Assembly (NCBI GenBank): GCA_963513935.1
Contig: OY740768.1
Span: 45,192,368 to 45,256,367 of the forward strand
Origin: Aphrophora alni
Lineage: Eukaryota; Arthropoda; Insecta; Hemiptera; Aphrophoridae
Length of the DNA: 64,000 bases
Reading direction: 5' to 3'
Of the stretch, positions 1-16,300 are shown one piece after another (position 1 is the first letter of the stretch; each line of letters starts with the position of its first letter). The position numbers were made by a program, and so were the translations under genes. The notes below the pieces were generated by a model. It was given only the letters and a program-made list of their open reading frames with translations. It was not told where the DNA came from and did not search any database.

Positions 1-190
1 CATCTAAAATTGATTGGTTTTCATCAATCTTGTTCAAAATTTCAACAGAGAATTTAAAACGTTTTGCACCGTGATCAGATTTCATTTCCTGCAATAGCTG
101 GATTTTACATGCGTGTAATTTCAGTGTTTTGTGTAAAACTTTGCGGGTTGTTGTTTTTGGAATACGTCTAGGTATTCACTTCTTAGGACT

Positions 191-243
191 TCTGATTGCA
201 GATTATCTAATAAGTTCAATGATTGCAGATTGTCTAATAAGTT
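191..243. repeat. Tandem duplication, 2 copies of about 27 bp
   Basis: Two adjacent near-identical copies of GATTGCAGATTRTCTAATAA plus a short tail are visible. This is a simple local duplication with no evident function. Confidence 0.7.
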
Positions 244-3184
244 GTTTTACGTCTGATACACTTGGCTTGCGAAATGATTTCTGCTTTTGAACTGATCCAG
301 GTCTTTCGAATTGTTTGAACCAAAGTCGTATGTTATTTTCATGTGGTGGATCTTTTCTGTTTTCTCGTCGTAATGCACACTGAACTGAAATACAGACTTG
401 AATTCAGCCAGCAACAAAATACACTTTTTTACAACAACTGTTAAACAAACTTTTGGCTTATAGGCTATCAGCGATACCAATACAACACCACAAAATATCT
501 CTACTTTCTTCGTATGAATTAATGAAATCCCACCAATCTTTTATAAATTATTACAATACATTAACATTAGACGAACAATTATTATTATTTTATGTTTAAA
601 CTAGCTGGTTGAAATCAATAAAACTTAGTCATAATACAAAACAAACGTGAAATTATAAAAAATATTATCTCGAGAACAACTGTTGTGCTATAGCACAGAA
701 ATTGTTATTGTTTTCCTACTAACTAAGGTAAACAATATTTATCGCTGTGAGTTTCGTGATCTATGATTTTTAGAAGAAGAGAGAAAATAATGTAACCAAA
801 ATTTAAAAACAATCAGAACCGTCTTCCATTTATGGAAACAAAAATATATCGTCTTTTACAAAAGGGTTTCTATATAATCGCTCTCTGTAAAAGAGATAGA
901 CTTCTCATTATTCAAATTTCACAACAAAATTGTTCTCCATGATCTGAACAATTTGACTAAACCCAAATCTTTTCGACCTTCTAACGCTTGTAAGTTTTAA
1001 ATAAAGCTTTACCTAAACCATGAATCGGCGTAGTAATCGTTCTAAATTTAAATATTAACAAGGGATATTGAAATATGATAATTTAAAAACTAATGTTGTT
1101 CCGGAAAGGGTGATACCTCGAAATTGTCTTTACTTAAAAAAATACATAATTCAACTATTTAGATTTTTTTTTTTTAATATGCAATTGTTTGACAAATTTC
1201 AGTCAATGTACCTTTTCAATATTTTATAAATAACAGTTTATTCAGGAGTAATAAATTTTAAGTTTGCAATTAATTGCAATAGCGTCTTACCTCCTCACAT
1301 GAATAGATAAGAGTAAATCGTATGTTATGAGTACGTTACTTAGGTCAGAAAACGTAATCTAAAGTATATTTTTCTTTCTTAAATTCTTGAATAGTTACTA
1401 TTTCTTTAGAGCATACAGATAGTTTCTAAAAGGCCAATTACAATTAAATTAATAATATAAATTTGTAAAGACGGAAGAAAACAGAAATGAATTGTGAAAT
1501 AAATTCATAAATCCCCTATGTTACAAAGAGAAACCATACTTTTGGTAAAATTCATTAGTTTGAGATAACGTTTTACCATGTATTCCACAAAACACAACGG
1601 TGAAACTTGTATGCTTATACGCTTTCAAAGTAAATAAAGATTTATTAGTTTATTTAATATAATATGATTCTCTTTCATATAAAAATTGTATTAAATAACT
1701 CTGTTTCGTGTAGCTCATAATAGCAAAACTAATATATTTCAAAATCTTATAAACCAATAAAAATCCAATTCTTTTGTCTGTTTAAATGGATTTGTGGTAT
1801 GAATTAGTTATCTGTAAGCTTTCGTGATTATAGCTTCCTTCCAATTTGGAGCAATACAATATTGTTATTAGTAGATGTTGTGTCTGATTCTACAGTTATA
1901 TTTTAGTCTGTACTGCATTTTAAAGTTTAGAAATACTGTTTTCCACAAATTAACTTGTTTCAACTATTGGTTTTGATTATGACGGAGTGTGTTGTATATA
2001 TAATTATGTTCTCGTTAGTTGAACTCACAAAACCGTTAATGATATACTTTTTATCATGTATGGTTTGATTAATATATGGATATAGCTACAAATACAATGT
2101 AATTTGTTTATATTACTCAACGTCTAAAAAGAATAATATAGTAGTTTAATGAACTTACAGTAGCTCAACACATTATGTAGATAAATATATAAATCTATAA
2201 TATTTATTATATATACAGTATTTATAATTTATTGATTATATATATAAATTTTTTGTCTAAATTTTTCCTTCCCCTTTCAAAATATTTCGTGAGTAAGACA
2301 ATTCATTCCAATTTTTAAAATAATTTATTAAAAGAACTGTACTTTGTTGTTTTCATAACGTAAGCCCTACAATAAAATTGCCACACACAATGATTCATAC
2401 TGAAATGTGTAGAACCTGTACAGCTAAGAACTAAGAAATACAGGAATATATCTGAATACAATAAACTGTAGAACGAATTCTAATTTATTTTATGCAATTA
2501 CTGTAAGATAAAATTTAAAAAAAGAAACCTAAAAATTTCCTACCCAAAGAAAGCAATTGCATAAAGAAATATATGAAAATAGAAATTCTATAAAAAACCA
2601 CAATTGATTAAGTAAGATTAATTCGTTATTTAAAAAAAAAGCATTTAAACAAATATTATAAGATACTTAACGTCGAAATAAATTGCAAGCTTAATATTAT
2701 GTGTAATACTACTATTAATTCAAACAACAATATACCTAATTTTGTTAAAATCGATTATAACCTATGTGATATCAACAACACTTAGGATATATAACCCAGG
2801 TTGGTCGCACCCACAACACCTAGTAAGCTGAATTAAATATAATTCATCAGTATCATATATCTTAAGTTTGTATTATATTACCAATTAATTTACATTAGAA
2901 ATATTGCTAAACTCATCGTTCAACTTATTTGTGTGCAAAATTACCTTCCAAAATTAACACAAAATATTAAGAAATTATGAAATTTCAATTGAATCTCTAA
3001 AATCATTAGAGAAATAAGTAAATCAATTCATTGCCCACACTCGCCGAACTTATGTTACTGTGGATTTGTCTGATTTTAAATTAATCAGTAATATTATAAT
3101 ATTTTTAATAAATGTACATAAACACCGTCGATTTTATCAATGTGTAAAATTTAGGGATTTTTTTCAATTATGTATAACTTTGTG

Positions 3185-3240
3185 TTAAATTTGTAATGTG
3201 GTTTGGTTATTGAATGTCTCCATACCACCTCAAAGCCAAA
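3185..3240 (+). repeat. Solo, diverged monomer of the 100-bp satellite
   Basis: This segment reads TTAAATTTGTAATGTGG, then TTTGGTTATTGAATG and ACCACCTCAAAG. It aligns with about half of the satellite unit arrayed at 13379-17649, including the rarer TTAAATTG variant of that array. It sits about 10 kb away from the array. I infer a dispersed or relic monomer, because the similarity is too long and ordered to be chance AT-richness. Confidence 0.6.
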
Positions 3241-6200
3241 AGATACTTCACAGTACCACAACCAGGCAAAAACGTAATTTTTTCTAATTATTTTTCTAAT
3301 TTCTAAATGGTAGAAACCTGACAATGTCCAGGAATTTAAGACGGAAGTGAAGTCGTAGGACAGTAGTAATAATAAAGGTAGTAAACCCAGTTAGGGCTCT
3401 GCTCCACCTCCGTCATGTTGGATTTATGGCCCATAATAATAATGTTAGACTTGTTAAGTTGTACTGATTTTAATTTTCATCTCAAATACTTCAAGCCCAA
3501 ATATGTTGATAAATTTTTAATTAGCATCACAAAAACATACTGAAAATAATTTGATCAAAATGAGTTGTAAAACAAACATGTTGAAATTGTCATTTTATGT
3601 TTGAAAGTCATAAATGCTACGTAAAAGGCGTTATTAAATTTGACATTAGCATTTAAAAACCGGTATTATAAACAGATTGGATTAAAAATCGGTTGAGTTA
3701 AAACCTTTATAAAATCGGTTTCTCCGCCATTTTATTTTCGGGGTCGGGTATACGATATACCTCGAATAATGTTTTAAATACCTCGTTAATTAAAATAATG
3801 TTTTGTCCGCCATGTTGTTTTTCAAGATACACGTATAAATCCCCCATAAAATAAGATATTAAATTGGTAATCATACAATAAAACTTCTTTATGCAGAGTA
3901 GAGTGGATTGGATTCTTGCCGCTATACACCCACGGTAAGCCGAGAACAGGTTCTATTAATAAAATCTACAACATGTGCAAACAAATTATCAATAAATCCT
4001 TGCCATATTTCTCAAAATAGTTTTTTTTGAAGTTTTATGAAGTGTTATAATATAGCACTGTTCTTAAATAGTTTTGAAAAATACGAAAATGAACCCTGAT
4101 GTCGTTTTGAAAACTCGTTGCTATAGAGTTACTACTTTTTCACGCATATGAAGTAGGCTATAGAGAAGGCTACGTGTTTGGTAAAAAAATTCATGTTTTT
4201 TTTTTCGAATCCCTTTTGAAGTCGTCTGAGTCCAATAATGTGTTTTTGGAATTATTTCTGTCTGTCGTATGCTATACAGATCAAACGCTTGGGCCACACT
4301 TATTCATATTTGTTATGTGGGCATATTTTGGCATTATCGCACGGTTTTCATTAGTATTGTTTTTAAATTTTGTTGATAAATCAAAATTTATGGATAGTTG
4401 CAATGAGCGTAAAATTACGATTTTTTCATAATCTACTCTAAAGATTTTCTCAAATTTTGAAAATGTGTAGGCCTAACCTCTAAGGGTCAAAACAAAACGT
4501 ATCTTTTGCCATCTCTTCAAAAAAAGAAAAGTTTCGCGAATTACCAAAATATTAACAATCAGTCATGGATCTATAGAACTTGTTCAGTTTTATTGAAATA
4601 TGAAGATTAATAACCCAAACCGTGTGTAAAATCGTAGGCAAATTATAAAAAATAAATTGGCCTATAACATTTATTGCATAAATGACTGCTGTCATTAAAA
4701 CCTCCACGTCAATCAAATACGGTTTACGTTGAGGACATGTTTATTATATAAGCAAAACAAGTTTTGACCGTAATTGAAATATATAACTATTTTTATCATA
4801 GGCGTGGTCCATGTTCTTCATTATATTTTTAATTGACAATCACTTAACTGAAATTTTAGGTGAGTAATTGTTTTAGTTGGTTTTTACTTGGTTTTGGTGA
4901 TGGGAGAGGACAAAATTTATGCAATGATTTTTTACCATTTATTATTATTATGTCAATGTCAATAAAAATATGTGTACAAATTATTTGTTTTAAAATATTA
5001 GTGTGTATTCTTTTACACTTTTTCATAAATTTATTATTTAGTAGTAGCGTAAATGTACGTATTACTATGTAAAAATGTCTCTCTCAAAAGCTCAATTTAT
5101 ATAGATGTCTTTAGATTTGTCTTTGTAAAGTCACACATAAAATTAATCCTTATAACTACAAATATAAAAGATTTAAAAAATAGAAAGTTAAAATGATTCG
5201 AAATAGAATATAAATATATATATGGCTAAAATATTGTTTAGAGTAGTTTAATTATTTTAAAAAAAATCTAGTGTCAAAACTGGTTTCATAAAGTGGAGGA
5301 AGGACGAAATAGTTATTGTAAACATATTACATGTTAAGGTCATTAAAAAATGTAATAATCATAGCGTTTTAATCAATTGTATATTTGGATGAAGTATAGA
5401 TTACTTGAAATGAACAAAGTATAAAATGCAAAGAAGCTCCGAGCACCAAGCAGTGGTACAGTTGAGATACGATAGTGTCTGTAAAACTAAGCTTACAACC
5501 AGCACTTTGAAGAAAGTATTGCACTTAAAAGAGCGACTGTTGATTTACACGCATGCGTGGTAGCTAACCTAATGTCTACTAAGCTTAGAGTTTTCCCGCC
5601 CTTGGAAATGTAACTAGGACTATTTTGTGCTACGACTACTGTGCCATACTGGTGCTAGTAATTATTAGATATGCCATGCCTTGACACTAGTGTTATTAAG
5701 AAAAAACAATATTTTACTCTCGCAGAGCCTTACGATTCTAATATAAAACATTAATTATTATTTTAATATTTGTAAAATATAATTCTTAGCTCATTATAGG
5801 TAAACAGTTTACCAACGTTTACACCATTTAGAGTTTTCTATGTCTGATATTTAGACATCTCATATTAAAATCGACAATTCTGAATATTTATGTTTTTTTA
5901 TATCATATCAGATTATATAGATTCAGTTTCTTTCTAGAGAAACATATGAGTTTTTTTTAAATATACCGGAATATGTCCAAGTCCCCACCCCCTCATTAGT
6001 ATTGTTTAAATATATTGTTAGGTACCTTATTTATTGAACTGCATGTGTATCACAGAATAAAATGATTCATTACTTTTCACTTTAACTTATTACAAAGGTT
6101 GCTTGTTCTTTATGAATTAGAAAAAAAGGCGTCGAAAGAAAAAAATGATTGTATTCTAAGATTATCTATTATCCCTAGTTATATGCAACAATCTGACGCT

Positions 6201-7697
6201 TCCTGAACACAGTGTGTTATGTCATGCAAATCCCTCAATCATATGCGTCTCTAGGGACAAATTACACTGTTACACTCCATGACAATTGGTGAATACATTG
6301 TGCTTGGTAAATATAGGAGCACATTCAGTTGATAAAGAGAGATTACATGCTCTATATATCAGAGGATTTAGTTATTTGTATCTTATTTACCAGTTGTGCA
6401 TGTAGATACTAGTATAATTTAATGTATATTGAGGTTTACTTAATTATGAAAGCCGAGTGGAAAATTAATTGAATACTATGGTACACTTTTGAAGATAATC
6501 TCTTCCGTCAAATGAATTTCTATAAGTACTCAAACATAGTAAAACTCCGTTTAGCTATAAATTGTGAAAATTAAAATTATTATTTTTAATGGGAAATCTT
6601 ATGAAGCTAAAGATTTGTATTGTGTTAATTTTAAAGTAATGGTATTCGCAGTTTTGTCATACATTATTAATAAATCGACATCCACTTAAGATGTGAAATC
6701 TTATTATTTCATAGTAAAAGGATATTACAACAATATATAAGAATAAGTCTGGAGGTTTAAATAATGAGTTTCGGAGAAAGGGACATGTATTCAACGAAAA
6801 TAAAATGTTAGTCAAATGAATCAAGTAACTCAGTCTATACTTTTATATTAATTAGATCGGTTTTGTGAAATAATGAACCTACTTTCAATACGTACGTTTG
6901 TTTCAAAGGTTGCTAATACTTATTTTCCGGCAATTAAAGCTTCGATTCCTCATGTATAGGGAAAAAAAAATTGCTAAGAATTCGACTCCAGACTTACGAG
7001 ATCTTGTATGAGATGTTATAGATTATAATAAACTATTTTATTAACTTGCAAAAAAAGATACACTAAGTTTCGGATGAACCTTTTTTGTAAAATAAATTCT
7101 TTGAGATTGAGTGTGTATAACTATTTTTTTTTACAATTATATTTAGTTTAAAACGATTCACCGTTTTCAAAACATTGAACCACATTTCAATTAAATAATC
7201 AATTAATTTTATTTGTACATCTTGAAATTGAAACTCGTATTCAATCTCCACTTAATAAAGACAAACACAGTAAGCATGCACGCTACAATACACAATTATA
7301 ATAACTTAATTTCCTGTATTATTGAAACATATTATTTTGTTGTATCAAATGTTTGGAGGAAAATTGAAGAGGCTGTGAGAACAAAAGTGGCCACTTGAAT
7401 ATATCCCGAGGGAAAACCCATTTGTGGAATGTATTCTGAGAAGACCGTGTTTTGTTTAGACAAATACTGAGTGTGACGTACATTTTACACATTTCTCTTC
7501 TCATGTTACTGAATCAAGATAAAATATGCAATTATAACGGGTATGTTATTTACATTTTTAATGACTACTCTTTACTGTACTTGAATTAACATAGATCTAT
7601 AGTTATAATTAGCATTTAAACATGTTAGCTGAAATGTTTATATACAATCTGAATTCAATGGCTTAGTCGTTATATATTTAAAACTTAGAAAAATATA

Positions 7698-8556
7698 TAC
7701 AATGTATGTAAAAAGTCGGAAACCGATTAATTATTAGACAAATGGCTAGAGGTATCAAAAGTTTACCGATGGGAATCACTACAGATGCAAAAATTCTACT
7801 TTTAAAGCGCTCCTAATTTTCCACCGCCATATTGATATCTGCATTGAATTTAAATTTAAAATAAATAAATAGGAATGTGGTACTATGACACATCATTTTA
7901 ATGTGGAATTTCAAGAGTAAATCGAATTGAAGTCTGTTTTTCGATTAACTAACTCACTAATGATTCACCAGCCATTATCGAAACACTTCAATTAAAAGTA
8001 TAGGTATGAAACTGTTGTTGTATAACTAGACAAATAGCTAAAGGTATTAAAAAACGGAGAAATTAATTTAAAACAAATTGATTAGTTTATTAATATCATA
8101 ATTGAATAATTAGTAACAACATGTCAAGTACTTTTTTAAAGAAAAAGATTTGTCATTTGTCAATTGCAATTACCTGATGTAAATCTCAGGCTTGTAATTT
8201 TAGTTCCGCTCTTCATAAAAAAATGTTCAAAACATCTTCTACTCACAATTTGGTAAGGTGCTAGTCTATAGAGGGAGATGTAATCGTTATTAATAATTAG
8301 ATGTTATAATATTGGTGGTGAAATCTGTGTTGTCTCTTCCAGAATAAGGTGTTGTAAATCAATAATATAATCTGGGTTTCTTTTATAAACGTTCTTTTTA
8401 AATACTCCCAAAAGAAATAATCAAATGGAGACACTGGATTAGTATGAAGACCTGGGTGGCAATTTTTTTTCTGCACTGACCCTGTAGGTTAATTTGTGAC
8501 ACCTGCAGCCATTTGTCTAATAATCAACCGGTCCCAGACATTTTACACATAATGTA
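7698..8556 (-). mobile_element. Decayed mariner/Tc1-superfamily transposon with TA target duplication
   Basis: Long imperfect terminal inverted repeats of about 50 bp are visible. The left end starts TACAATGTATGTAAAAAG and the right end finishes CTTTTACA-like in reverse (TTTTACACATAATGTA). Both share the inner block AGCCATTTGTCTAATAAT in inverted orientation. A TA dinucleotide lies immediately outside each end (7696-7697 and 8557-8558), as expected for mariner/IS630-type insertion. The interior is only about 0.8 kb and carries transposase remnants on the minus strand, so this is an internally deleted, inactive copy. A partial extra copy of the TIR inner motif lies near 8026-8060. Confidence 0.7.
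8213..8459 (-). pseudogene. Mariner-family transposase C-terminal remnant
   Basis: Reading the minus strand gives PPRSS followed, after a stop and frame disruption, by a leucine/phenylalanine-rich block. Then comes FKKNVYKRNP, an ELQHLI-like helix, QISPPIL and finally RRCFEHFF. Mariner-type DDE/D transposases end with PPxSPDLxPxDxxLW, LKxxVY, an ISPExL helix and a C-terminal HFExL-like motif, so the order of the remnants matches. Several in-frame stops and the loss of the acidic catalytic residue show it is dead. It lies inside a terminal-repeat pair with TA duplication, which supports the assignment. Confidence 0.6.
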
Positions 8557-8558
8557 TA

Positions 8559-10546
<1,988 letters not shown>

Positions 10547-13378
10547 AGACATTTTCTTCTCTCTGTAAACTGCTCAAATTAAGACATATCCAACGAAGTG
10601 TGCTACAACTTCCATTCTAATATAGAACCTAAAATATAAAGAATTTGACACATTCTTAGTACCCATTGAAATTACAAAATTACAGAACTATCTCATTTTT
10701 TATTTATTGTATGAAACATAACTATAAATAAAATACAAAAACAAAATGTGAGGTACAAATAAGTTATTACAATTTAACTGTCATTAGTACAATATAACTG
10801 ACATTTAGACTGTCAACTGTCTAACAAAATACCTCCGTTAGATGCACTTATCCAAATATTAGACTCTTGAATAAACTACCACTTCAAACCCTTCAAGGGA
10901 ACTACAATTTATTATTATCATTCACGGTTATAATTATTTTAGAAAGATCATATATCTGTATTCAAAGGTGAATTGTGTATTCTCCACGTTATTAAATTGG
11001 ATGTGACACTTCTTGTACCGAGGGCTGTTTTTACGTGTGATAATGGAATTTATACAGCAAGAGAGGCGAGGGATTTGGAATGGTGTCTTGTGTTTTTATA
11101 TGCCTCAATATTACTTGGGAGTTTTAAAATATAAATTAACTACAACACCGTAACTTGATACAAAAAGTGAAACTTTATGTTTATACTAGTTATAGAATTA
11201 ACAAACTGAGCAATAGTGTTAAAAAAAAAAGAGTTATTTAATAATAATAAATTAAGAGCAGCTGTTGTGATAAATCGTATGTTTTCATTATATTTCTAGT
11301 ACCGATTAAAAAAAAATGGTTACTAAGTGCTACGTTTTATGTCTTAGAAGATTGATTTTGATACAAATTTACGAAATAATCAATACACGTCTTTCAATTA
11401 TGGAAACTATAAAATATTTCCTGTCACTAAAATTTTCATATGCAATATCCATCTGTAAATGAGATAGATATCTGATTATTCCAATGTTTGTTACATGTTC
11501 TGAATATTTTGGATACAACTTAATAATTCCACGTTTCTATTCATTTTATATTTTAATTAAATGTTTATCTGTTTTTAGAACCAAGTGACATTTGTGAAAA
11601 TTCAAAGAGTTTAGTGAAACAGAGAAACATCATAATTGATGAATGAAAGACCCCATTCACTACCTCCTTCCTCCCCTCAGGCTGATAATTCAAGGACAGG
11701 TTTAAAAGCTGAAATTTTGTATATTACTTACTAAATTTTACATATTATAATACATAATATTATTAGTATTACAATAAAGGCTCCAATCGATATATTAGTC
11801 CTAATACTCTTATTAAAAAAATATAAGTACCGTACAATAATGTTTAACAAACTATTTTAATTTTTTTTGTAGTGTTCAATATCAGTTACAAAATCAAAGG
11901 AAAAATATTTTAGAATTTAGAAAATAAACTACAACTTCACATTTGAAAAATTCATCTTACTTTGAAACTCCCCCAATTCCTTCCAATGCATGGATTATTA
12001 TTTTATTAATCATTTACTACGAGCTAGTTCTCTTCACCTGTAAATGTAGGATAAATAACTTATTTCCAATTATTCTTTAATATTTTAAAATAAATTTTGA
12101 TTATAACGTTAAAATGATTTAACATCTCTATCTTTTATTCAAGTTTATTTGAATGCATTTATAAAATAACATTGAAAAATGTTAGTGTAAATATTGGTAC
12201 ACTTGTTTAAAGAGTGTTTTCTCTCCTTAAAGTTAAAGTTATTATACTTTACATTATCAACCTTTTTAAAACTACTTGATGACAACATGTTTAAACGATG
12301 TTATCAGTGTTTTACTTCTATCGAACACTACATTTTGCTAAGAAGAGGGAGCTATGATCTCGTCTACACAATCATTTAACAGTATAATAATAAAGTTTAT
12401 AATAACATGTGTAGCATATTGACTTCGTTCACCTAGAATTCTATCCCCGATAACTTTGTGGATGAATATTTTAGACTAGTGAATAAAAACTGAAGTGTTA
12501 CGAAAATAAGACAAGCTACAAAAAACTGCATAGATGATTTCGAACAGAAAATTTGCAATCAAAAGTTAATGGTTTTGAAAGGCTCATTTTATTAGACACG
12601 GTCAAAACAAAATATCAACAAGTTTTAAACGGTATAACGACAGACAATAAGGCTATTTCTGCTTTATTGGTACCTGTTTGAGTTGTGGATGTTAGCGAAT
12701 AACCAAGTCCCTGTAAAATCCATACTTGTAAAGTATGATGTGGTATATAGCGTGATTTCCAAATTATAAGCCATTCTTTCTGTATGTTTATTTTAACTAC
12801 AGTTTTAAAATAGGTTGAATGTGATATAAAATATTGGGCCATTTGGTTCTTAACGACATTTTTATAACAAAAAAATTTACTATTTTAAAGTCCAGTTATT
12901 AGACAACATTATACGTGGTCAAAACTACATGCCACACTAGCTACAGAGTGTAGTTAAAATTAATTTTTCAGATAACGTATCAAGTTTCCAGACGTAGGTG
13001 ATGTTCTGATATTCTGTATTTTTTTTTTTTTTTACTAATCAAATAAACTATTTCCACCTTTATTAATTTAAATATCTTTTTCAAATGTGATTATGGGTAT
13101 TATTCATATTACATTTATGTTAGTAAACATACAAAATATTTTTACTTGAAAGAACAAGGAAAAACGACAGATTACATATATGTATACAGTTATATATAAC
13201 GAGACAAATTCTACAAAAATCCGGCTTATTCTTTATGTAAAGAACTGTAAAATATCGAAATAAAATCATGCTGAATAATCTGTTCAATACAATAAATAAT
13301 TCAACAAACAAAATATCTAATTTCGTTAAATTCTGTTATTTACCAAACAGAATTATTCAAGTCAAAGGACGAACGAAA
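10547..13378. other. AT-rich non-coding sequence
   Basis: No gene was recognised. A 75-codon minus-strand open frame at 12615-12842 has unremarkable composition and no motif I know, so it is not called. Confidence 0.6.
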
Positions 13379-16300
13379 TCCACATAACCACAAAGACGGT
13401 TTTATTTCAAAGTGGGACTTGTACGTTGTGTATATCTTACGCACGTTTAAGTGTATAGTGGTTTGGTTATTGCAATTGTCTCCACCACAAATCGGATTTA
13501 CTTCAGAGAGGAACTTGTATATTTTGTAAGTCTTAGTTCTGTAAGTTTAGTTTATCGTGGTGTGAATATTGAATCCACTCAACCACAAAGACAGATTTCC
13601 TTCAAAAAGAGGGACTCTTACATTGTGTATGTCTTAGTGCTGTACGTTTAAGTGCCATGTGGTGTGGTTATTGAATCCACACCACCACACCGACGGATTA
13701 ATTTCAAAAAGACACTTGAACTTTGTGTATGTCTTAATGCTGTACTTTATAGTGCAATGAGGTGTGGGTATTAAATACACCCCACTACAAACACAGATTT
13801 ACTTCTAAGAGGGACTTGTACATTGTGTATGTCTTAGTGATCGTTTATGTTGGTTATTGAATCCACACCACCACAACGCCAGATTTATTTAAATAAAGTA
13901 CTTGAACATTGTGTATGTCTTAGTGCTGTAGGTTAAAGTGTAATGTGGTGTGGTTATTGAATCTACACCACCACAAAGACTTATTTACTTCAAAGAGGGA
14001 CTTGTACATCGTGTATGCCTTAGTGCTGTAGGTTAAAGTGTAATGTGGTGTGGTTATTGAATCTACACCACTACAAAGACTTATTTACTTCAAAGAGGGA
14101 CTTGTACATCGTGTATGGCTTAGTGCTGTAGGTTAAAGTGTAATGTGGTGTGGTTATTGAATCTACACCACTACAAAGACTGATTTACTTTAAAGAGGGA
14201 CTTGAACATTGTGTATGCCTTAGTGCTGTAGGTTAAAGTGTAATGTGGTGTGGTTATTGAATCTACACCACTACAAAGACTTATTTACTTCAAAGAGGGA
14301 CTTGTACATCGTGTATGGCTTAGTGCTGTAGGTTAAAGTGTAATGTGGTGTGGTTATTGAATCTACACCACTACAAAGACTGATTTACTTTAAAGAGGGA
14401 CTTGAACATTGTGTATGTCTTAGTGCTGTAGGTTAAAGTGTAATGTGGTGTGGTTATTGAATCTACACCACCACAAAGACTTATTTACTTCAAAGAGGGA
14501 CTTGTACATCGTGTATGCCTTAGTGCTGTAGGTTAAAGTGTAATGTGGTGTGGTTATTGAATCTACACCACTACAAAGACTGATTTACTTTAAAGAGGGA
14601 CTTGTACATCGTGTATGGCTTAGTGCTGTAGGTTAAAGTGTAATGTGGTGTGGTTATTGAATCTACACCACTACAAAGACTGATTTACTTTAAAGAGGTA
14701 CTTGTACATTGTGTATGCCTTAGTGCTGTAGGTTAAAGTGTAATGTGGTGTGGTTATTGAATCTACACCACTACAAAGACTGATTTACTTTAAAGAGGGA
14801 CTTGTACATCGTGTATGGCTTAGTGCTGTAGGTTAAAGTGTAATGTGGTGTGGTTATTGAATCTACACCACTACAAAGACTGATTTACTTCAAAGAGGTA
14901 CTTGTACATTGTGTATGCCTTAGTGCTGTAGGTTAAAGTGTAATGTGGTGTGGTTATTGAATCTACACCACTACAAAGACTGATTTACTTTAAAGAGGGA
15001 CTTGTACATTGTGTATGCCTTAGTGCTGTAGGTTAAATTGTAATGTGGTGTGGTTATTGAATCTACACCACTACAAAGACTGATTTACTTCAAAGAGGGA
15101 CTTGTACATCGTGTATGCCTTAGTGCTGTAGGTTAAAGTGTAATGTGGTGTGGTTATTGAATCTACACCACTACAAAGACTGATTTACTTTAAAGAGGTA
15201 CTTGTACATTGTGTATGCCTTAGTGCTGTAGGTTAAAGTGTAATGTGGTGTGGTTATTGAATCTACACCACTACAAAGACTGATTTACTTCAAAGAGGGA
15301 CTTGTACATCGTGTATGCCTTAGTGCTGTAGGTTAAAGTGTAATGTGGTGTGGTTATTGAATCTACACCACTACAAAGACTGATTTACTTTAAAGAGGGA
15401 CTTGTACATCGTGTATGCCTTAGTGCTGTAGGTTAAAGTGTAATGTGGTGTGGTTATTGAATCTACACCACTACAAAGACTGATTTACTTTAAAGAGGTA
15501 CTTGTACATTGTGTATGCCTTAGTGCTGTAGGTTAAAGTGTAATGTGGTGTGGTTATTGAATCTACACCACTACAAAGACTGATTTACTTCAAAGAGGGA
15601 CTTGTACATCGTGTATGCCTTAGTGCTGTAGGTTAAAGTGTAATGTGGTGTGGTTATTGAATCTACACCACTACAAAGACTGATTTACTTCAAAGAGGTA
15701 CTTGTACATTGTGTATGCCTTAGTGCTGTAGGTTAAAGTGTAATATGGTGTGGTTATTGAATCTACACCACTACAAAGACTGATTTACTTTAAAGAGGGA
15801 CTTGTACATCGTGTATGGCTTAGTGCTGTAGGTTAAAGTGTAATGTGGTGTGGTTATTGAATCTACACCACTACAAAGACTGATTTACTTCAAAGAGGGA
15901 CTTGTACATCGTGTATGCCTTAGTGCTGTAGGTTAAAGTGTAATGTGGTGTGGTTATTGAATCTACACCACTACAAAGACTGATTTACTTCAAAGAGGTA
16001 CTTGTACATTGTGTATGCCTTAGTGCTGTAGGTTAAAGTGTAATATGGTGTGGTTATTGAATCTACACCACTACAAAGACTGATTTACTTTAAAGAGGGA
16101 CTTGTACATCGTGTATGGCTTAGTGCTGTAGGTTAAAGTGTAATGTGGTGTGGTTATTGAATCTACACCACTACAAAGACTGATTTACTTTAAAGAGGGA
16201 CTTGTACATCGTGTATGGCTTAGTGCTGTAGGTTAAAGTGTAATGTGGTGTGGTTATTGAATCTACACCACTACAAAGACTGATTTACTTCAAAGAGGTA

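Larger units (their letters stand above)
1..7695. other. AT-rich non-coding sequence with no recognised gene
   Basis: I see no recognisable gene here. Open frames are short (at most about 85 codons), AT-driven and of low-complexity composition. The few local structures (a 27-bp direct duplication near position 191 and a solo satellite-like monomer near 3185) are listed separately. The stretch at 5420-5700 is a little richer in GC and holds the palindrome-like CGCATGCG, but no frame or RNA fold could be defended. Confidence 0.6.

Noticed and set aside
4174..5072. Two Phe/Ile/Leu-rich frames of 70-85 codons
   Set aside because: AT-driven hydrophobic composition, no motif, and length within chance for this base composition.
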